Shown here: piece after piece, positions 7,874-16,150 of the stretch
How positions within the stretch are numbered: position 1 is the stretch's first letter
Layout of the letters: every line of letters begins with the position of its first letter
Source of the DNA: Anaerolineae bacterium
Lineage (GTDB): Bacteria > Chloroflexota > Anaerolineae > Promineifilales > Promineifilaceae
Direction: 5' to 3'
Length of the DNA stretch: 64,000 nt
NCBI GenBank assembly: GCA_023384415.1
Contig: JAHDWJ010000015.1
Span: forward strand, 1-64,000
Translations under genes and position numbers: made by a program
The notes under the pieces: model-generated
Told to the model about the DNA's origin: nothing
Databases searched by the model: none
Seen by the model: only the letters and a program-made list of their open reading frames with translations

Positions 7874-9736
7874 ATGAAAAAGCAGACAGGATTGTTTTTA
7901 TTGGCTGTGGTGGTAGCGTTGTCATTCTTTTTGTTGCCCCGCCAACCGGTACAGGCTACCAGCCCAGAGCAATTAGCCTTGATTAGTGAGTTAACTGGTA
8001 TGGCCGCCCATGACACAGCGGTAGACAGCTCTTGCAGTTATAGCCAACAACACGGAGTGTTTTTATGTGCTGAACCTGTACCTGCTGTTTTACCTGTGCC
8101 TGACCCGGATGATCGGGCGCGAGCTATGGAGTTACTGCGCGGTGGCTCAGGCTTAATTTTAATCGTTGAGTCAACCAACCGCCGGGTGATGGCGTTCCAT
8201 CCCGTTACCGGTGATCTTGTAGATGCCAATTTTATCCCCGCCGATGCTACCAACCTTTCCACCCCAATTGAACTGATTGTTGGTCCAAACAATACCTTTC
8301 TAATTTCCGATCAGATACGTGATTGGGTGTTTGAATATGCTCTGGATGGTACCCCGTTAGGGATGTTTGCCGGGGGGAATGTGGCTATCCTGGATAATAT
8401 TCGGGGGATTGCCTTGCGTCCGAACGGTAATTTATTGGTAACAGTAGGGGGTGGGGCCAATATGGATGCGGTAGCCCAGTTTGATACGACGGGGGCCTTC
8501 ATCGGTAACTTTGTTGCCCCACTTTATGGCGGTTTGGATAGTCCGTTTGATGTTTATGGCCGCCTCAATGATTGGTTGGTAGCTGGTATTGACAGTGATC
8601 AAATCCACCGCTACCAATTGGATGGCACCTATATTGATAATTTGATGCCCATTAACACTTTCCCTGAGCAGATAGCTGAAGCCAGCAATGGCAATGTGTT
8701 GGTGGCTAATTTTTCACCTGGGACCAATGAAGGGGTATTGGAGTTTACCGCTACGGGTACGTTTGTAGGCCGATATGATCCCGCCCCGCTCACCGGATAT
8801 CGTGGGGTATATGAGCTGCCCAATGGGAACTTTTTGACGACAACGGGCACCGGGGTGCATGAAATCAGCCGGGCCAATACCCTGGTCAGTACCAAGATTT
8901 CTGGGGTGTCAGGCCGGTTTATTACCTTCTTTTCGCCAATGAGTGTCGGTTTGACCAAGACGGTGGGTACAGACGCGGCCGCGTGTGCCCCCACCGCCAA
9001 TATCGCCGTCGCCACCGGGACCGATGTTCACTTCTGCCTGACCATCACCAACAGCGGGTTTGTCACTGTGACCAATCACACCATCGCTGACCCTACCCTG
9101 GGCATTCAGGTGACTATCCCGTACACCTTATCCCCGGGGGCTTCGGTCGCTTTAACCAGCACTGTGATTCCGGCGTTAGGGCCAGTGACAGTTAATGCAC
9201 CTATTGTCAATACGGCTGTTGTCACCGGCACCGCAGGCGCACTTTCCGCGACTTCGACTTCTACGGCCACCGTTTCCACGGTTGGATTGGGGATCGCAGT
9301 TACTAAGACGGTTGGCTTGTCAGATACAACCTGCGGCACCAGTTCAACCCTGAATATCAACCTGGGCACACCGGTTTATTACTGTTTTACCATTGAGAAC
9401 CAGAGTGAGATCACGGTGACCAATGTGGCTGTTTCTGATCCGTTGTTAAATTACACGGCCAATATTAATACGCCACAAGCCCCTGGGGCGGTGTTAGAGT
9501 TGATTGGGGTTGGCCCGTACACACCGACGGAGATGATCACCAACACTGTTTATGTGACAGGAACGACGGACGTGGGTGACGTAATGGCTAATAGTTCTGC
9601 CCTGGTGATTCCCGCCCCGACGGATGTTACTTTGACCCAGTTTGGGGGACAGGGTGGAGAATGGCGTTGGGCTGCGGCCGCGCTGCTGATTGTTGCTTTA
9701 GGTTGGGTATTCTGGCGGCGACAAGTCAGAGCATAG
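7874..9736 (+). CDS. Secreted beta-propeller plus DUF11-repeat surface protein
   Basis: The ATG at 7874 follows AAGGAGG at 7862-7868, a strong ribosome site. The 620-residue product has a signal peptide (MKKQTGLFLLAVVVALSF onward, cleaved near QATS). Residues about 80-365 form an NHL/SMP-30-like beta-propeller with repeated units of the type N-G-N-L/F-L-V. Two DUF11-like repeats follow (about 370-480 and 485-590), each starting with a KTVG strand and carrying a conserved Cys pair. The C-terminus is one membrane helix followed by WRRQVRA, a typical cell-surface anchor without an LPXTG motif. Likely a surface adhesion or sheath protein; ligand unknown. A strong terminator follows. Confidence 0.88.
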   Translation: MKKQTGLFLLAVVVALSFFLLPRQPVQATSPEQLALISELTGMAAHDTAVDSSCSYSQQHGVFLCAEPVPAVLPVPDPDDRARAMELLRGGSGLILIVESTNRRVMAFHPVTGDLVDANFIPADATNLSTPIELIVGPNNTFLISDQIRDWVFEYALDGTPLGMFAGGNVAILDNIRGIALRPNGNLLVTVGGGANMDAVAQFDTTGAFIGNFVAPLYGGLDSPFDVYGRLNDWLVAGIDSDQIHRYQLDGTYIDNLMPINTFPEQIAEASNGNVLVANFSPGTNEGVLEFTATGTFVGRYDPAPLTGYRGVYELPNGNFLTTTGTGVHEISRANTLVSTKISGVSGRFITFFSPMSVGLTKTVGTDAAACAPTANIAVATGTDVHFCLTITNSGFVTVTNHTIADPTLGIQVTIPYTLSPGASVALTSTVIPALGPVTVNAPIVNTAVVTGTAGALSATSTSTATVSTVGLGIAVTKTVGLSDTTCGTSSTLNINLGTPVYYCFTIENQSEITVTNVAVSDPLLNYTANINTPQAPGAVLELIGVGPYTPTEMITNTVYVTGTTDVGDVMANSSALVIPAPTDVTLTQFGGQGGEWRWAAAALLIVALGWVFWRRQVRA

Positions 9737-9771
9737 CATTGGACCATCTGCAGAAAGGTTGATCAAAAAAG

Positions 9772-9808
9772 AAAAGGGGCACTGTCACAAGACAGTGCCC
9801 CTTTTTTG
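9772..9808. terminator. Bidirectional terminator
   Basis: An 11-bp perfect stem GGGGCACTGTC/GACAGTGCCCC with an ACAA loop is flanked by AAAA on the left and seven Ts on the right. It sits between the ends of two convergent genes and can serve both strands. Confidence 0.92.
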
Positions 9809-9833
9809 TCTATGAGTTGTGTCGCCGCGGGTC

Positions 9834-10307
9834 TCAATAGGCAAAAGCGATGTGATTGGTTAAGGTTTCCACAAACTCCTCTAACTGTTCTCCCATTTGG
9901 GGTTGGTAGGTAGGCCGAGAAGTGACAATCTCATTGACATCGCTGGCGAGATTCCCCCCACTTTCCGTTACGACAATTTGACCCTGACCCCGGTTGAAGT
10001 TTTCTAATAAGGTTTTGATGCGGGCATCATGGCGCAGGGCTTCGGCGTTGCGGCCGCGGCTGGGCAAAATTAAGACACAATCATCACCGGGGTCAAAGGG
10101 GTGTTCGGCCAGGGCATAATCTGTTTTCAGAGCTACCCCCTGGCGGCTGGTCACCAATTTGTTAAACAGGCCGATGCTTTTAATGTACAAACCGGCCATA
10201 CGAAACTTATGCAAAAAGTACACCACTTCCCACTCATCAAACCCTTCTCCGATCAGAATGTAACTTTGCGGCCGCTTCTTGCGACCCGTGCCATTATTGC
10301 CTGACAT
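9834..10307 (-). CDS. DJ-1/PfpI-like protein without the nucleophile Cys
   Basis: The 157-residue protein shows the DJ-1/PfpI fold pattern: an N-terminal strand and glutamate (ILIGEGFDEWEVV), a VLILPSRG strand-turn, and a central LLENFNRGQGQIVVTESGG segment. At the turn where family members have a catalytic cysteine (A-x-C-x-G), this protein reads TESGG and it has no cysteine there, so hydrolase or glyoxalase activity is unlikely. It may be a binding or regulatory member. I chose ATG 10307 because AAGGTG lies six bases upstream; a GTG at 10316 is the alternative. It is convergent with the surface protein and lies downstream of a secreted mini-peptide on the same strand. Confidence 0.8.
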   Translation of the reverse strand: MSGNNGTGRKKRPQSYILIGEGFDEWEVVYFLHKFRMAGLYIKSIGLFNKLVTSRQGVALKTDYALAEHPFDPGDDCVLILPSRGRNAEALRHDARIKTLLENFNRGQGQIVVTESGGNLASDVNEIVTSRPTYQPQMGEQLEEFVETLTNHIAFAY

Positions 10308-10337
10308 GTCATTCACCTTATCCTTATCAGTTTTATG

Positions 10338-10371
10338 AAAAAAGAGTGGGTACTACAATGTTGACTACCCC
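10338..10371 (-). terminator. Weak terminator after the mini-peptide gene
   Basis: On the minus strand GGGTA and TACCC can pair around a long loop, followed by CTCTTTTTTC. The stem is only about 5 bp, so this is tentative. A second, stronger hairpin (GTGCAGCC/GGCTGCAC, 10378-10396) lies inside the end of the coding region just before it. Confidence 0.35.
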
Positions 10372-10592
10372 CCTGTAGTGCAGCCACCGGCTGCACCTGT
10401 CTGGCAACCTCCTGTAATTGTAGCGGTTCCCCTATCATCAGAGGCGATTTGTAAAACCAGTGCGCCCCTTTGGCCATCGCTTGCATCACTTACATCCAGC
10501 GAGGCATCGCCGGCGAAGGCAAAACCAGCCAGAGAAAAAAGCAGACAAAACAGTAACCCTAGATAAACCAGCTTTTGACGAAAAGATAACAT
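10365..10592 (-). CDS. Small secreted Gly/Thr-rich peptide with two Cys
   Basis: The start is ATG 10592, with GGAGG at 10599-10603 six bases upstream. The 75-residue product has a textbook signal peptide: charged MLSFRQK, a Leu/Phe-rich core, and an AFA motif cleaved before Gly28. The mature peptide is about 48 residues: an acidic first part (DASLDVSDASDG) and a Gly-rich tail with two cysteines, GGCQTGAAGGCTTGG. I recognise no family. It is divergent from the NB-ARC gene with about 155 bases between, and upstream of the DJ-1-like gene on the same strand. It may be a signal, an effector or a structural peptide. Confidence 0.7.
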   Translation of the reverse strand: MLSFRQKLVYLGLLFCLLFSLAGFAFAGDASLDVSDASDGQRGALVLQIASDDRGTATITGGCQTGAAGGCTTGG

Positions 10593-10646
10593 GACAAACC
10601 TCCATTTCCTCATATCCCATTTGTTAGATTTCACAGCACCCTTTGT

Positions 10647-10675
10647 TTGAGTGTGAAAGGCGACCGTGCTACCAT
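10647..10675 (+). promoter_or_regulatory. Candidate sigma-70 promoter for the NB-ARC/TPR pair
   Basis: TTGAGT (10647-10652) and TACCAT (10670-10675) are 17 bases apart, matching four of six consensus bases each. They lie 74 bases before the ATG at 10749. Weak evidence on its own. Confidence 0.3.
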
Positions 10676-10748
10676 AGACAGAAGCATAGAAGGTTTTAAC
10701 TGTGATGATCTGTAGAGTGCCTGGGAATAGCCTGGAAAGTGGGTTGAA

Positions 10749-12170
10749 ATGATCCCTGAATACGTCAAAACGAATCAAGTACAAGAGGCGTTACGACTCT
10801 GGCATGGGGGGGATGTAGCGAATTGGCCGTTGGCGCATCTGCGCTTAGGGTTGCGCTTGCGGCCGCTCCATGACACCCATCGCACCCTGGCTGAGAGTGG
10901 TCCGGCCGCCCAAAACCGGGCCATTCTTGATTACACCCTCACCGCTTTGCGCGAATTATCAGCTGAAGCAGAAGAGCTATTACGCAGCCGTTACCAGCAC
11001 CGGATCGAGGTCATGGCCCTGGCCAACAGCCTCAATCTTAGTGAAGACAGCATTTATTACCGCCAGCGGCAAGCCATCAGTTGGCTAACCGACATCATCA
11101 ACCAGCAAGAACAAGAGGCCAGCTCATCCTGGCAGGAACGGATATTAAACCGATTGGAGTTGCCAACTTATACGCAGATGATTGGGGTAGAGATCATTCA
11201 GAATCAATTACAAACCACCCTGACCAGCGGCAATGAGCAGTTCATCATCTCTTTGGAAGGGTTAGGCGGATTGGGGAAAACAGCTCTGGCGGATTTTACG
11301 GTACGACAATTAATTTACCAACGGGCTTTTGATGAAATAGCCTGGGTTACGGCCAAACAGACCCATCTTTCCATGCTCGGCCGTTTACAGGTGGAGAGTG
11401 GTAAACCCGCCCTCACGTTTCCTATGCTGATTGAAAGATTAGCCAGCCAATTTGAATTGGATGATTTCAACCCAACGACGCAGCTGCAGCGGCAGCGATT
11501 GGTGCAGCAGTTTTTACGGGAGCGTCGTTGCCTGGTTGTTATAGATAATCTGGAAACAGTTACTGATTATCGCATCTTGCTGCCAGAGCTGCGTAAATGG
11601 CAAAACCCCAGCAAGTTTGTCCTTACCTCACGGCATCGTCTGCTGGATGAACCCGGTGTTTTCTCGTTAGCCATGCCTGAACTATCCCGTGCGGCCGCCT
11701 TTCAACTCATTCGCCTGGAAGGAAAACGAACCGGAACAACGGCCCTGGAAAATGCTCCAGATCAACAGTTAGACCCTATTTATCAGGTTGTCGGAGGAAA
11801 CCCTATGGCCTTGAAACTGGTTGTCGGCCAATTACGTTTCCACTCCCTCTCACGAGTGCTGAATCGTTTTAGCGAAAACCGAGACCCGACCCAAAGCAAC
11901 GATCTGTTTGATTACATTTATCAGGAAATATGGGAACAACTGCCTGATGACAGCAAAATCACTTTATTAGCTTTGTCTCAAGCGGGAGAAATGGGCTTCA
12001 CCTTTGAGCATTTAGTGGAAGTGGCTAATTTGCCTGAAGAGCGATTGGAGTCTAATTTAGAACAACTTATTCTCCTTTCTTTGGTGGAACCTGGCGGAAC
12101 ACTCCTGGAAAAGCGGTACCGCTTACATCGGCTTACAGACTCTTTCGTCCATCGTCTGATGGTAGGTTGA
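10749..12170 (+). CDS. NB-ARC (STAND) ATPase with N-terminal HTH
   Basis: The 473-residue protein has an N-terminal region (about 60-118) that resembles a sigma-70 region-4/HTH domain (SLNLSEDSIYYRQRQAI). The NB-ARC ATPase follows, with Walker A GLGGLGKT at 171-178, Walker B CLVVIDNL at 261-268, RNBS-B-like KFVLTSRHR at 289-297, and GGNPMAL at 349-355. A winged-helix region (about 395-470) ends the protein, so there is no sensor domain of its own. The next gene starts one base after the stop and encodes TPRs, the usual C-terminal sensor of such proteins. The pair therefore looks like a split STAND switch. Output could be transcriptional through the HTH. GCGGCCGC occurs twice in the gene. Confidence 0.9.
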   Translation: MIPEYVKTNQVQEALRLWHGGDVANWPLAHLRLGLRLRPLHDTHRTLAESGPAAQNRAILDYTLTALRELSAEAEELLRSRYQHRIEVMALANSLNLSEDSIYYRQRQAISWLTDIINQQEQEASSSWQERILNRLELPTYTQMIGVEIIQNQLQTTLTSGNEQFIISLEGLGGLGKTALADFTVRQLIYQRAFDEIAWVTAKQTHLSMLGRLQVESGKPALTFPMLIERLASQFELDDFNPTTQLQRQRLVQQFLRERRCLVVIDNLETVTDYRILLPELRKWQNPSKFVLTSRHRLLDEPGVFSLAMPELSRAAAFQLIRLEGKRTGTTALENAPDQQLDPIYQVVGGNPMALKLVVGQLRFHSLSRVLNRFSENRDPTQSNDLFDYIYQEIWEQLPDDSKITLLALSQAGEMGFTFEHLVEVANLPEERLESNLEQLILLSLVEPGGTLLEKRYRLHRLTDSFVHRLMVG

Positions 12171-12171
12171 T

Positions 12172-13383
12172 ATGATAACCGGTCAGGAAAGTTCAAATAG
12201 CCAAAACCAACAATGGCAAAACATCTGGCGGCAACAAGCTGCGGCCAATGGTCGTCGCTGGTTATCACTCCTGGAGCAAAATGATGATCCCGGTGTACTG
12301 TTCGCACATAATTATGAGGCTATATTGCTGGCTTTGGAAAAACTTTTAGACGATCCTGAACAATTGGATATCGCCATGGCTCTGATCAAGATCGTAGGGA
12401 AATATGTTTTTGCTTTTGGTGACTGGGAACGATGGGCGGTTTATTTAGAAAAGGCCTTGTGGCAAATGGATATAAAAGGAGATGAAGAGAGTAAAGCTTA
12501 TTTGTTAGCGAGAATTGGAAATACCTTTTATGTTCGGGGTGATTGGAACCGGGCGTTACAGCTTGCGGAAGATGTGGCCGCGCTCTATAAAAAAAGTAAC
12601 CATCTGGCTGAGTATAGTACTGCTTTATCGAACGTAGGCATGATCCAAATCCGGTTGGGTCATTTCCAACAAGGCATGGCTTTGAGTCAGGAAGCGTTAC
12701 AGATAGCCCAACAGTTGGGATCAGAGGAGCATATTGCCCAGGTCAATTGGAACCTGGCGTCAACGTATGAGCAGACACACCATTGGGAGGAGGCGTTGGT
12801 AACCGCGCAGCAGGCGTATCGTTATTATCAAAAAGAAAATTCGCTCAATGTTAATCATGAGCTGCAAAACATTATCATTACCACCTCTGGTCGGTTAGGG
12901 CGTTGGGATGAAGTTGCTGAGCTTTCTCAAACTTTAATGGCGTCGTTGGCGGAGGCGGGGGAAATTAATAAGTTGGCGCTGCTTAAACTCAATTTGGGTG
13001 TTATCGCTTTTGAGCAAACAAACTATGCCCGAGCCGAACAGTTATGGTATGAGGCATTACAGCTTTATTCGCAAATGCAAAAGCTGACCGATCAGGCCCC
13101 GTTGTATAATAATTTAGGACATCTTTACACCCAGACAGGTGAATGGGAAACGGCTGAAACTTATTTGCAGGAAGCGATAACTATTTATGCCCATCTGGGC
13201 TATGTTTATAATCAAGCCGACACATTGGACAATCTGGCTGAATGTTATCGGCGGCAAAATAAAATAGACGCTTATCAACAATCGCTGGATAAAGCTATTC
13301 GGTTGTTAGAACAAGCAGACGCTTCTGCCCCTTATTATCAGTCGTTACTTTTGGAGATGCGTCAAAAAAAGCAGCAGATTTAG
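12172..13383 (+). CDS. TPR protein, sensor partner of the NB-ARC ATPase
   Basis: The 403-residue protein is built almost wholly of TPR units from about residue 95 to the end (for example QLAEDVAALYKKSNHLAEYSTALSNVGMIQIRLGHFQQGM). It is soluble, with no signal peptide or membrane segment. It starts one base after the NB-ARC stop codon (TTGATATG), so it is almost certainly translated with it. In single-chain STAND proteins such TPRs bind the trigger and hold the ATPase closed; I infer the same role here in trans. It has no GCGGCCGC octamer and is AT-richer than its neighbours. Confidence 0.88.
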   Translation: MITGQESSNSQNQQWQNIWRQQAAANGRRWLSLLEQNDDPGVLFAHNYEAILLALEKLLDDPEQLDIAMALIKIVGKYVFAFGDWERWAVYLEKALWQMDIKGDEESKAYLLARIGNTFYVRGDWNRALQLAEDVAALYKKSNHLAEYSTALSNVGMIQIRLGHFQQGMALSQEALQIAQQLGSEEHIAQVNWNLASTYEQTHHWEEALVTAQQAYRYYQKENSLNVNHELQNIIITTSGRLGRWDEVAELSQTLMASLAEAGEINKLALLKLNLGVIAFEQTNYARAEQLWYEALQLYSQMQKLTDQAPLYNNLGHLYTQTGEWETAETYLQEAITIYAHLGYVYNQADTLDNLAECYRRQNKIDAYQQSLDKAIRLLEQADASAPYYQSLLLEMRQKKQQI

Positions 13384-13394
13384 ATTTGCCGCTT

Positions 13395-13496
13395 GTAACT
13401 ATTCACCGCAAAGAGGCAAAGAACACAAAGAACTCGAGTGATTTTTGGCGATCTTGGTGTCTTTGCGGCGCCATTCCTGAGAGCTTGAATAGTTAC
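13395..13496. repeat. Imperfect palindromic intergenic element
   Basis: Outer arms GTAACTATTCA (13395-13405) and TGAATAGTTAC (13486-13496) are perfect inverted repeats. Inner arms CGCAAAGA (13407-13414) and TCTTTGCG (13460-13467) also pair. It lies between the TPR gene and the histidine kinase and resembles widespread short non-coding hairpin elements built from CGCAAAG motifs. Confidence 0.6.
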
Positions 13497-13615
13497 TGCC
13501 GCTTTATTATTTGTTAAAGTAAAACAGGTGGGGAACTCCTGGTTTACAGGCCATTTCAAGGGAATCTAAAGGTTTTTTCAGCCCCACAAAGATCAGAACA
13601 TGTTATGATCATGGC

Positions 13616-14392
13616 ATGGTTCACTCAACTTTGCCTAATGGTTTTTCGGAGCCAGACCTTGCCGAACCGTTTGACCTGGCTACCAGTACCCTTATCCATG
13701 ACCTCAATAATTTGTTGACAGCCGTTATCAGTCACGCCACTCTGGCTTTGGTCAAATCAGATAAGGGCGATGGGGGGCGACCGCACATTGAACGAACGGT
13801 ACAGGCGGCCAAGTACGCGGCCGCGCTCTCCCGCCAGCTCAATTTATATGCCAAAAACAACCACTACCAACCCGATACTACTGATTTAAACAGCCTCGTC
13901 TCTGAAATCACGGAGCTGCTGCAGCCTGTTTTTCTGCGTAACATAAAGGTTCAGCTTAACTGCCTGAAAGACTTACCGCCTATTCAGGCCCCCAGAGTAC
14001 AAGTCCAGCAAATTTTGATGAATCTGCTTATTAATGCCGCCGAAGCGATGGCTGAGGGGAAAGGGGAGATTACGATTGACACCGGTCAAGCCGCCATCTT
14101 AAACCAGTTTGATACCCCTGGCTATCATTACCGTTTGGCGCCCCAGCCGGGCGAATATATTTATTTACGCATCTGTGACAACGGGCCTGGCATGAGTGAG
14201 CAAGTGTTGGCCGGTTTGTTAATGCCTTATTTTACGACCAAACCACGCGGCCGCGGCCTGGGGTTGATGAGTGTGGTTAAAACATTGGGGGAATGGGGTG
14301 GGGGATTAACGATTGAAAGCCAGGTTGATCGCGGATCAACCTTTACTATTTACTTTCCCATAAAAGAGTCTACCCGCAATCAACAGCCTTAA
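13616..14392 (+). CDS. Soluble histidine kinase without a sensor domain
   Basis: The 258-residue protein consists only of kinase core. The H box is LIHDLNNLL with His28, the N box QILMNLLINAAEAM with Asn140, the G1 box DNGPGM at 188-193, and the G2 box GRGLGL at 212-217. The HDLNN form is typical of hybrid or NtrB-like kinases. There is no membrane segment, PAS or GAF domain, and no response regulator next to it, so its input and partner are unknown. Its TAA stop overlaps the TAA of the convergent gene on the other strand (shared TTAA). Confidence 0.9.
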   Translation: MVHSTLPNGFSEPDLAEPFDLATSTLIHDLNNLLTAVISHATLALVKSDKGDGGRPHIERTVQAAKYAAALSRQLNLYAKNNHYQPDTTDLNSLVSEITELLQPVFLRNIKVQLNCLKDLPPIQAPRVQVQQILMNLLINAAEAMAEGKGEITIDTGQAAILNQFDTPGYHYRLAPQPGEYIYLRICDNGPGMSEQVLAGLLMPYFTTKPRGRGLGLMSVVKTLGEWGGGLTIESQVDRGSTFTIYFPIKESTRNQQP

Positions 14393-14808
14393 CCTGTATT
14401 ATCCTTGCCCAGTTGCTGTTTTTGGATGATAAGCTCTAACGCATCAATGGCTTGCTGCCGGGCCGCTTCTCCCTGGTGATCCCACTGCACCTGTGCCCGC
14501 AAAGGGGGGATGGGGTCGTCGGGGTAGCCTAAAAGATGAAAGAGCGCGGCCGCAGCATGGTACCGCGTGAGCATCTGCACTTCCCCAACTTCACGGCGCA
14601 GCACCTCTAAAAGCACCGGCGCACAATTCGCCAGCGTCCCCTTTTCCCGTAAGCTGTACCAGATTTGATAATACGGATCATAGCGCCCATCCTGAATCTG
14701 GGCCAGCAAACTTGCCTCACTCTCTTGCTCAAGTGAGCGGGCTGTCTCCTGGGCGTGCCATTCCCACGCTTCCTTCCAATGAGAAAATTCAGGGGGTTCT
14801 TGAGACAT
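14389..14808 (-). CDS. Hypothetical helical protein
   Basis: The 139-residue protein (start MSQEPPEF, ATG 14808) is soluble and mostly alpha-helical. It has a Trp-rich start (HWKEAWEWHAQE) and a HEAT-like pattern in YHAAAALFHLLGYPDDPIPP. I do not recognise a family. The open frame extends further upstream, but that part reads through a short low-complexity spacer (GCGAGTTGGCGAGTTG) and is unlikely to be coding. No clear ribosome site. It is tail-to-tail with the histidine kinase and about 70 bases downstream of the dehydrogenase gene on the same strand. Confidence 0.6.
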   Translation of the reverse strand: MSQEPPEFSHWKEAWEWHAQETARSLEQESEASLLAQIQDGRYDPYYQIWYSLREKGTLANCAPVLLEVLRREVGEVQMLTRYHAAAALFHLLGYPDDPIPPLRAQVQWDHQGEAARQQAIDALELIIQKQQLGKDNTG

Positions 14809-14881
14809 AGGGCGTGTCTGCGAGTTGGCGAGTTGACGCATACGAATACGATTGCGACAAACCAAAACTAGAAACTAGAAA

Positions 14882-15772
14882 CTAATCCCCCCCCCGCCTT
14901 CCCGCCAAATATTCCAGGGCTTTGAGCAGGGCATGATTCCCTTCCTGCCCCAGGCCGCGAGCTTGTAAGGTGCGGTACAGGTTGTGAATGAGAGAGGTGC
15001 CCAAGAGAGGAATGCCCAGGGACGCGGCCGCTTCCAGTACCAATTTCAAATCCTTTTGCTGCAAATCAATGGTAAACCCAGGCCGCCAATCATCAGCGAT
15101 AGCCTGGGTACCCCGATTGCTTAACATCCAACTGCCAGCCGCCCCCCCGGCAATTGCTTCAATAGTTTTATCTAAGTCTAGCTCCCCTGCCTGGGCAAAG
15201 AGTAGCCCCTCGGCCACCGCCAACATCGTTCCTACAACAACAATTTGGTTTACCAGTTTGACCATCTGCCCGGCCCCAGCCCCGCCAACATGGGTGATTT
15301 TCTGCCCCATCGCCTGCAAAACGGGCCTGGCTCGCTCTACCTGAGACGCTTCTCCACCAACCATAATGCTCAACGTCCCTTTGGCGGCCCCTTCGCTGCC
15401 CCCGCTGATGGGAGCGTCGAGCATCTGCACCCCTTTCGCGGCTAACGCGGCCGCAACCTGCTGGGTTACCTGGGGGCTGATCGTACTCATATCTATTACC
15501 AGGCTGCCGGGTGCGGCCGCGTAGATAACCCCATTCTCCCCCAAAATCACCTGTTTCACATCAGGCGTATCACTGACACAGGTAATGATAATGGTAGTTT
15601 GGGCAGCACAATCAGCCGGGGACCTGGCTGCGGCCGCGCCCGCCCCAACCAGGGGGGCCATACGGGCGGCCGTCCGATTCCAAACCGTCAACGGAAACCC
15701 GGCTTTTAAAATATTGTGGGCCATCCCCTGGCCCATAATTCCTAAGCCAATAAATCCTACCTTCTCTTTCAT
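14882..15772 (-). CDS. 3-hydroxyisobutyrate dehydrogenase family oxidoreductase
   Basis: The 296-residue protein has the NAD(P)-binding GFIGLGIMGQGMA at residues 6-18, the substrate loop DAPISGGSEGAAKGTL at about 119-134, and the catalytic Lys172 in GQMVKLVNQ. Length and motifs match beta-hydroxyacid dehydrogenases (3-hydroxyisobutyrate, tartronate semialdehyde and glyoxylate/succinic semialdehyde reductases). Which substrate is used cannot be told. It is cytosolic. Four GCGGCCGC sites lie in this gene, mostly read as Ala-Ala-Ala. The neighbours give no pathway context. Confidence 0.92.
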   Translation of the reverse strand: MKEKVGFIGLGIMGQGMAHNILKAGFPLTVWNRTAARMAPLVGAGAAAARSPADCAAQTTIIITCVSDTPDVKQVILGENGVIYAAAPGSLVIDMSTISPQVTQQVAAALAAKGVQMLDAPISGGSEGAAKGTLSIMVGGEASQVERARPVLQAMGQKITHVGGAGAGQMVKLVNQIVVVGTMLAVAEGLLFAQAGELDLDKTIEAIAGGAAGSWMLSNRGTQAIADDWRPGFTIDLQQKDLKLVLEAAASLGIPLLGTSLIHNLYRTLQARGLGQEGNHALLKALEYLAGRRGGD

Positions 15773-16150
15773 TCTGGTATTTGTGACCTGTTTTCGCGTG
15801 AAAAATTCGTGTTAAAATCTTTCGCAAGCTATATTGAAAGGCATACTATATTATGCTGTGCTACAATAGACCTGTCAAAACAATCTCGCCCTGGGCACAA
15901 GCTGTGTCAGTCCCTCATTTTTTTAGAACCGTATCGGCAAATTATGGCGTTTTAGGAACTTATAGAGTTGACACTCCGTGATGCGTAATAACCAGAAAAA
16001 CCTCACACATCACGTGCCACAGTAGACTCAGAAACCCTGAAGATGCTGCATTATTTAATTTTGTCCAATGATCAAAGAGATGGTTAATCCGCTGCCTTTG
16101 ATACTATCACTCAGATGTATGGATTAAAACTTGAACGGCGAAACCAATAA
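15773..16150. other. Divergent intergenic region, no gene seen
   Basis: This 378-base AT-rich region separates the divergent dehydrogenase and FHA-kinase genes and should hold both promoters. A perfect TTGACA is at 15968-15973 on the plus strand, but no convincing -10 lies 16-18 bases after it. I see no coding frame or RNA. Confidence 0.5.

Noticed and set aside
15968..15985. Promoter with perfect TTGACA before the FHA kinase
   Set aside because: The only TAATAA-like -10 is 12 bases away, too close for a sigma-70 promoter; left as a note in the intergenic entry.
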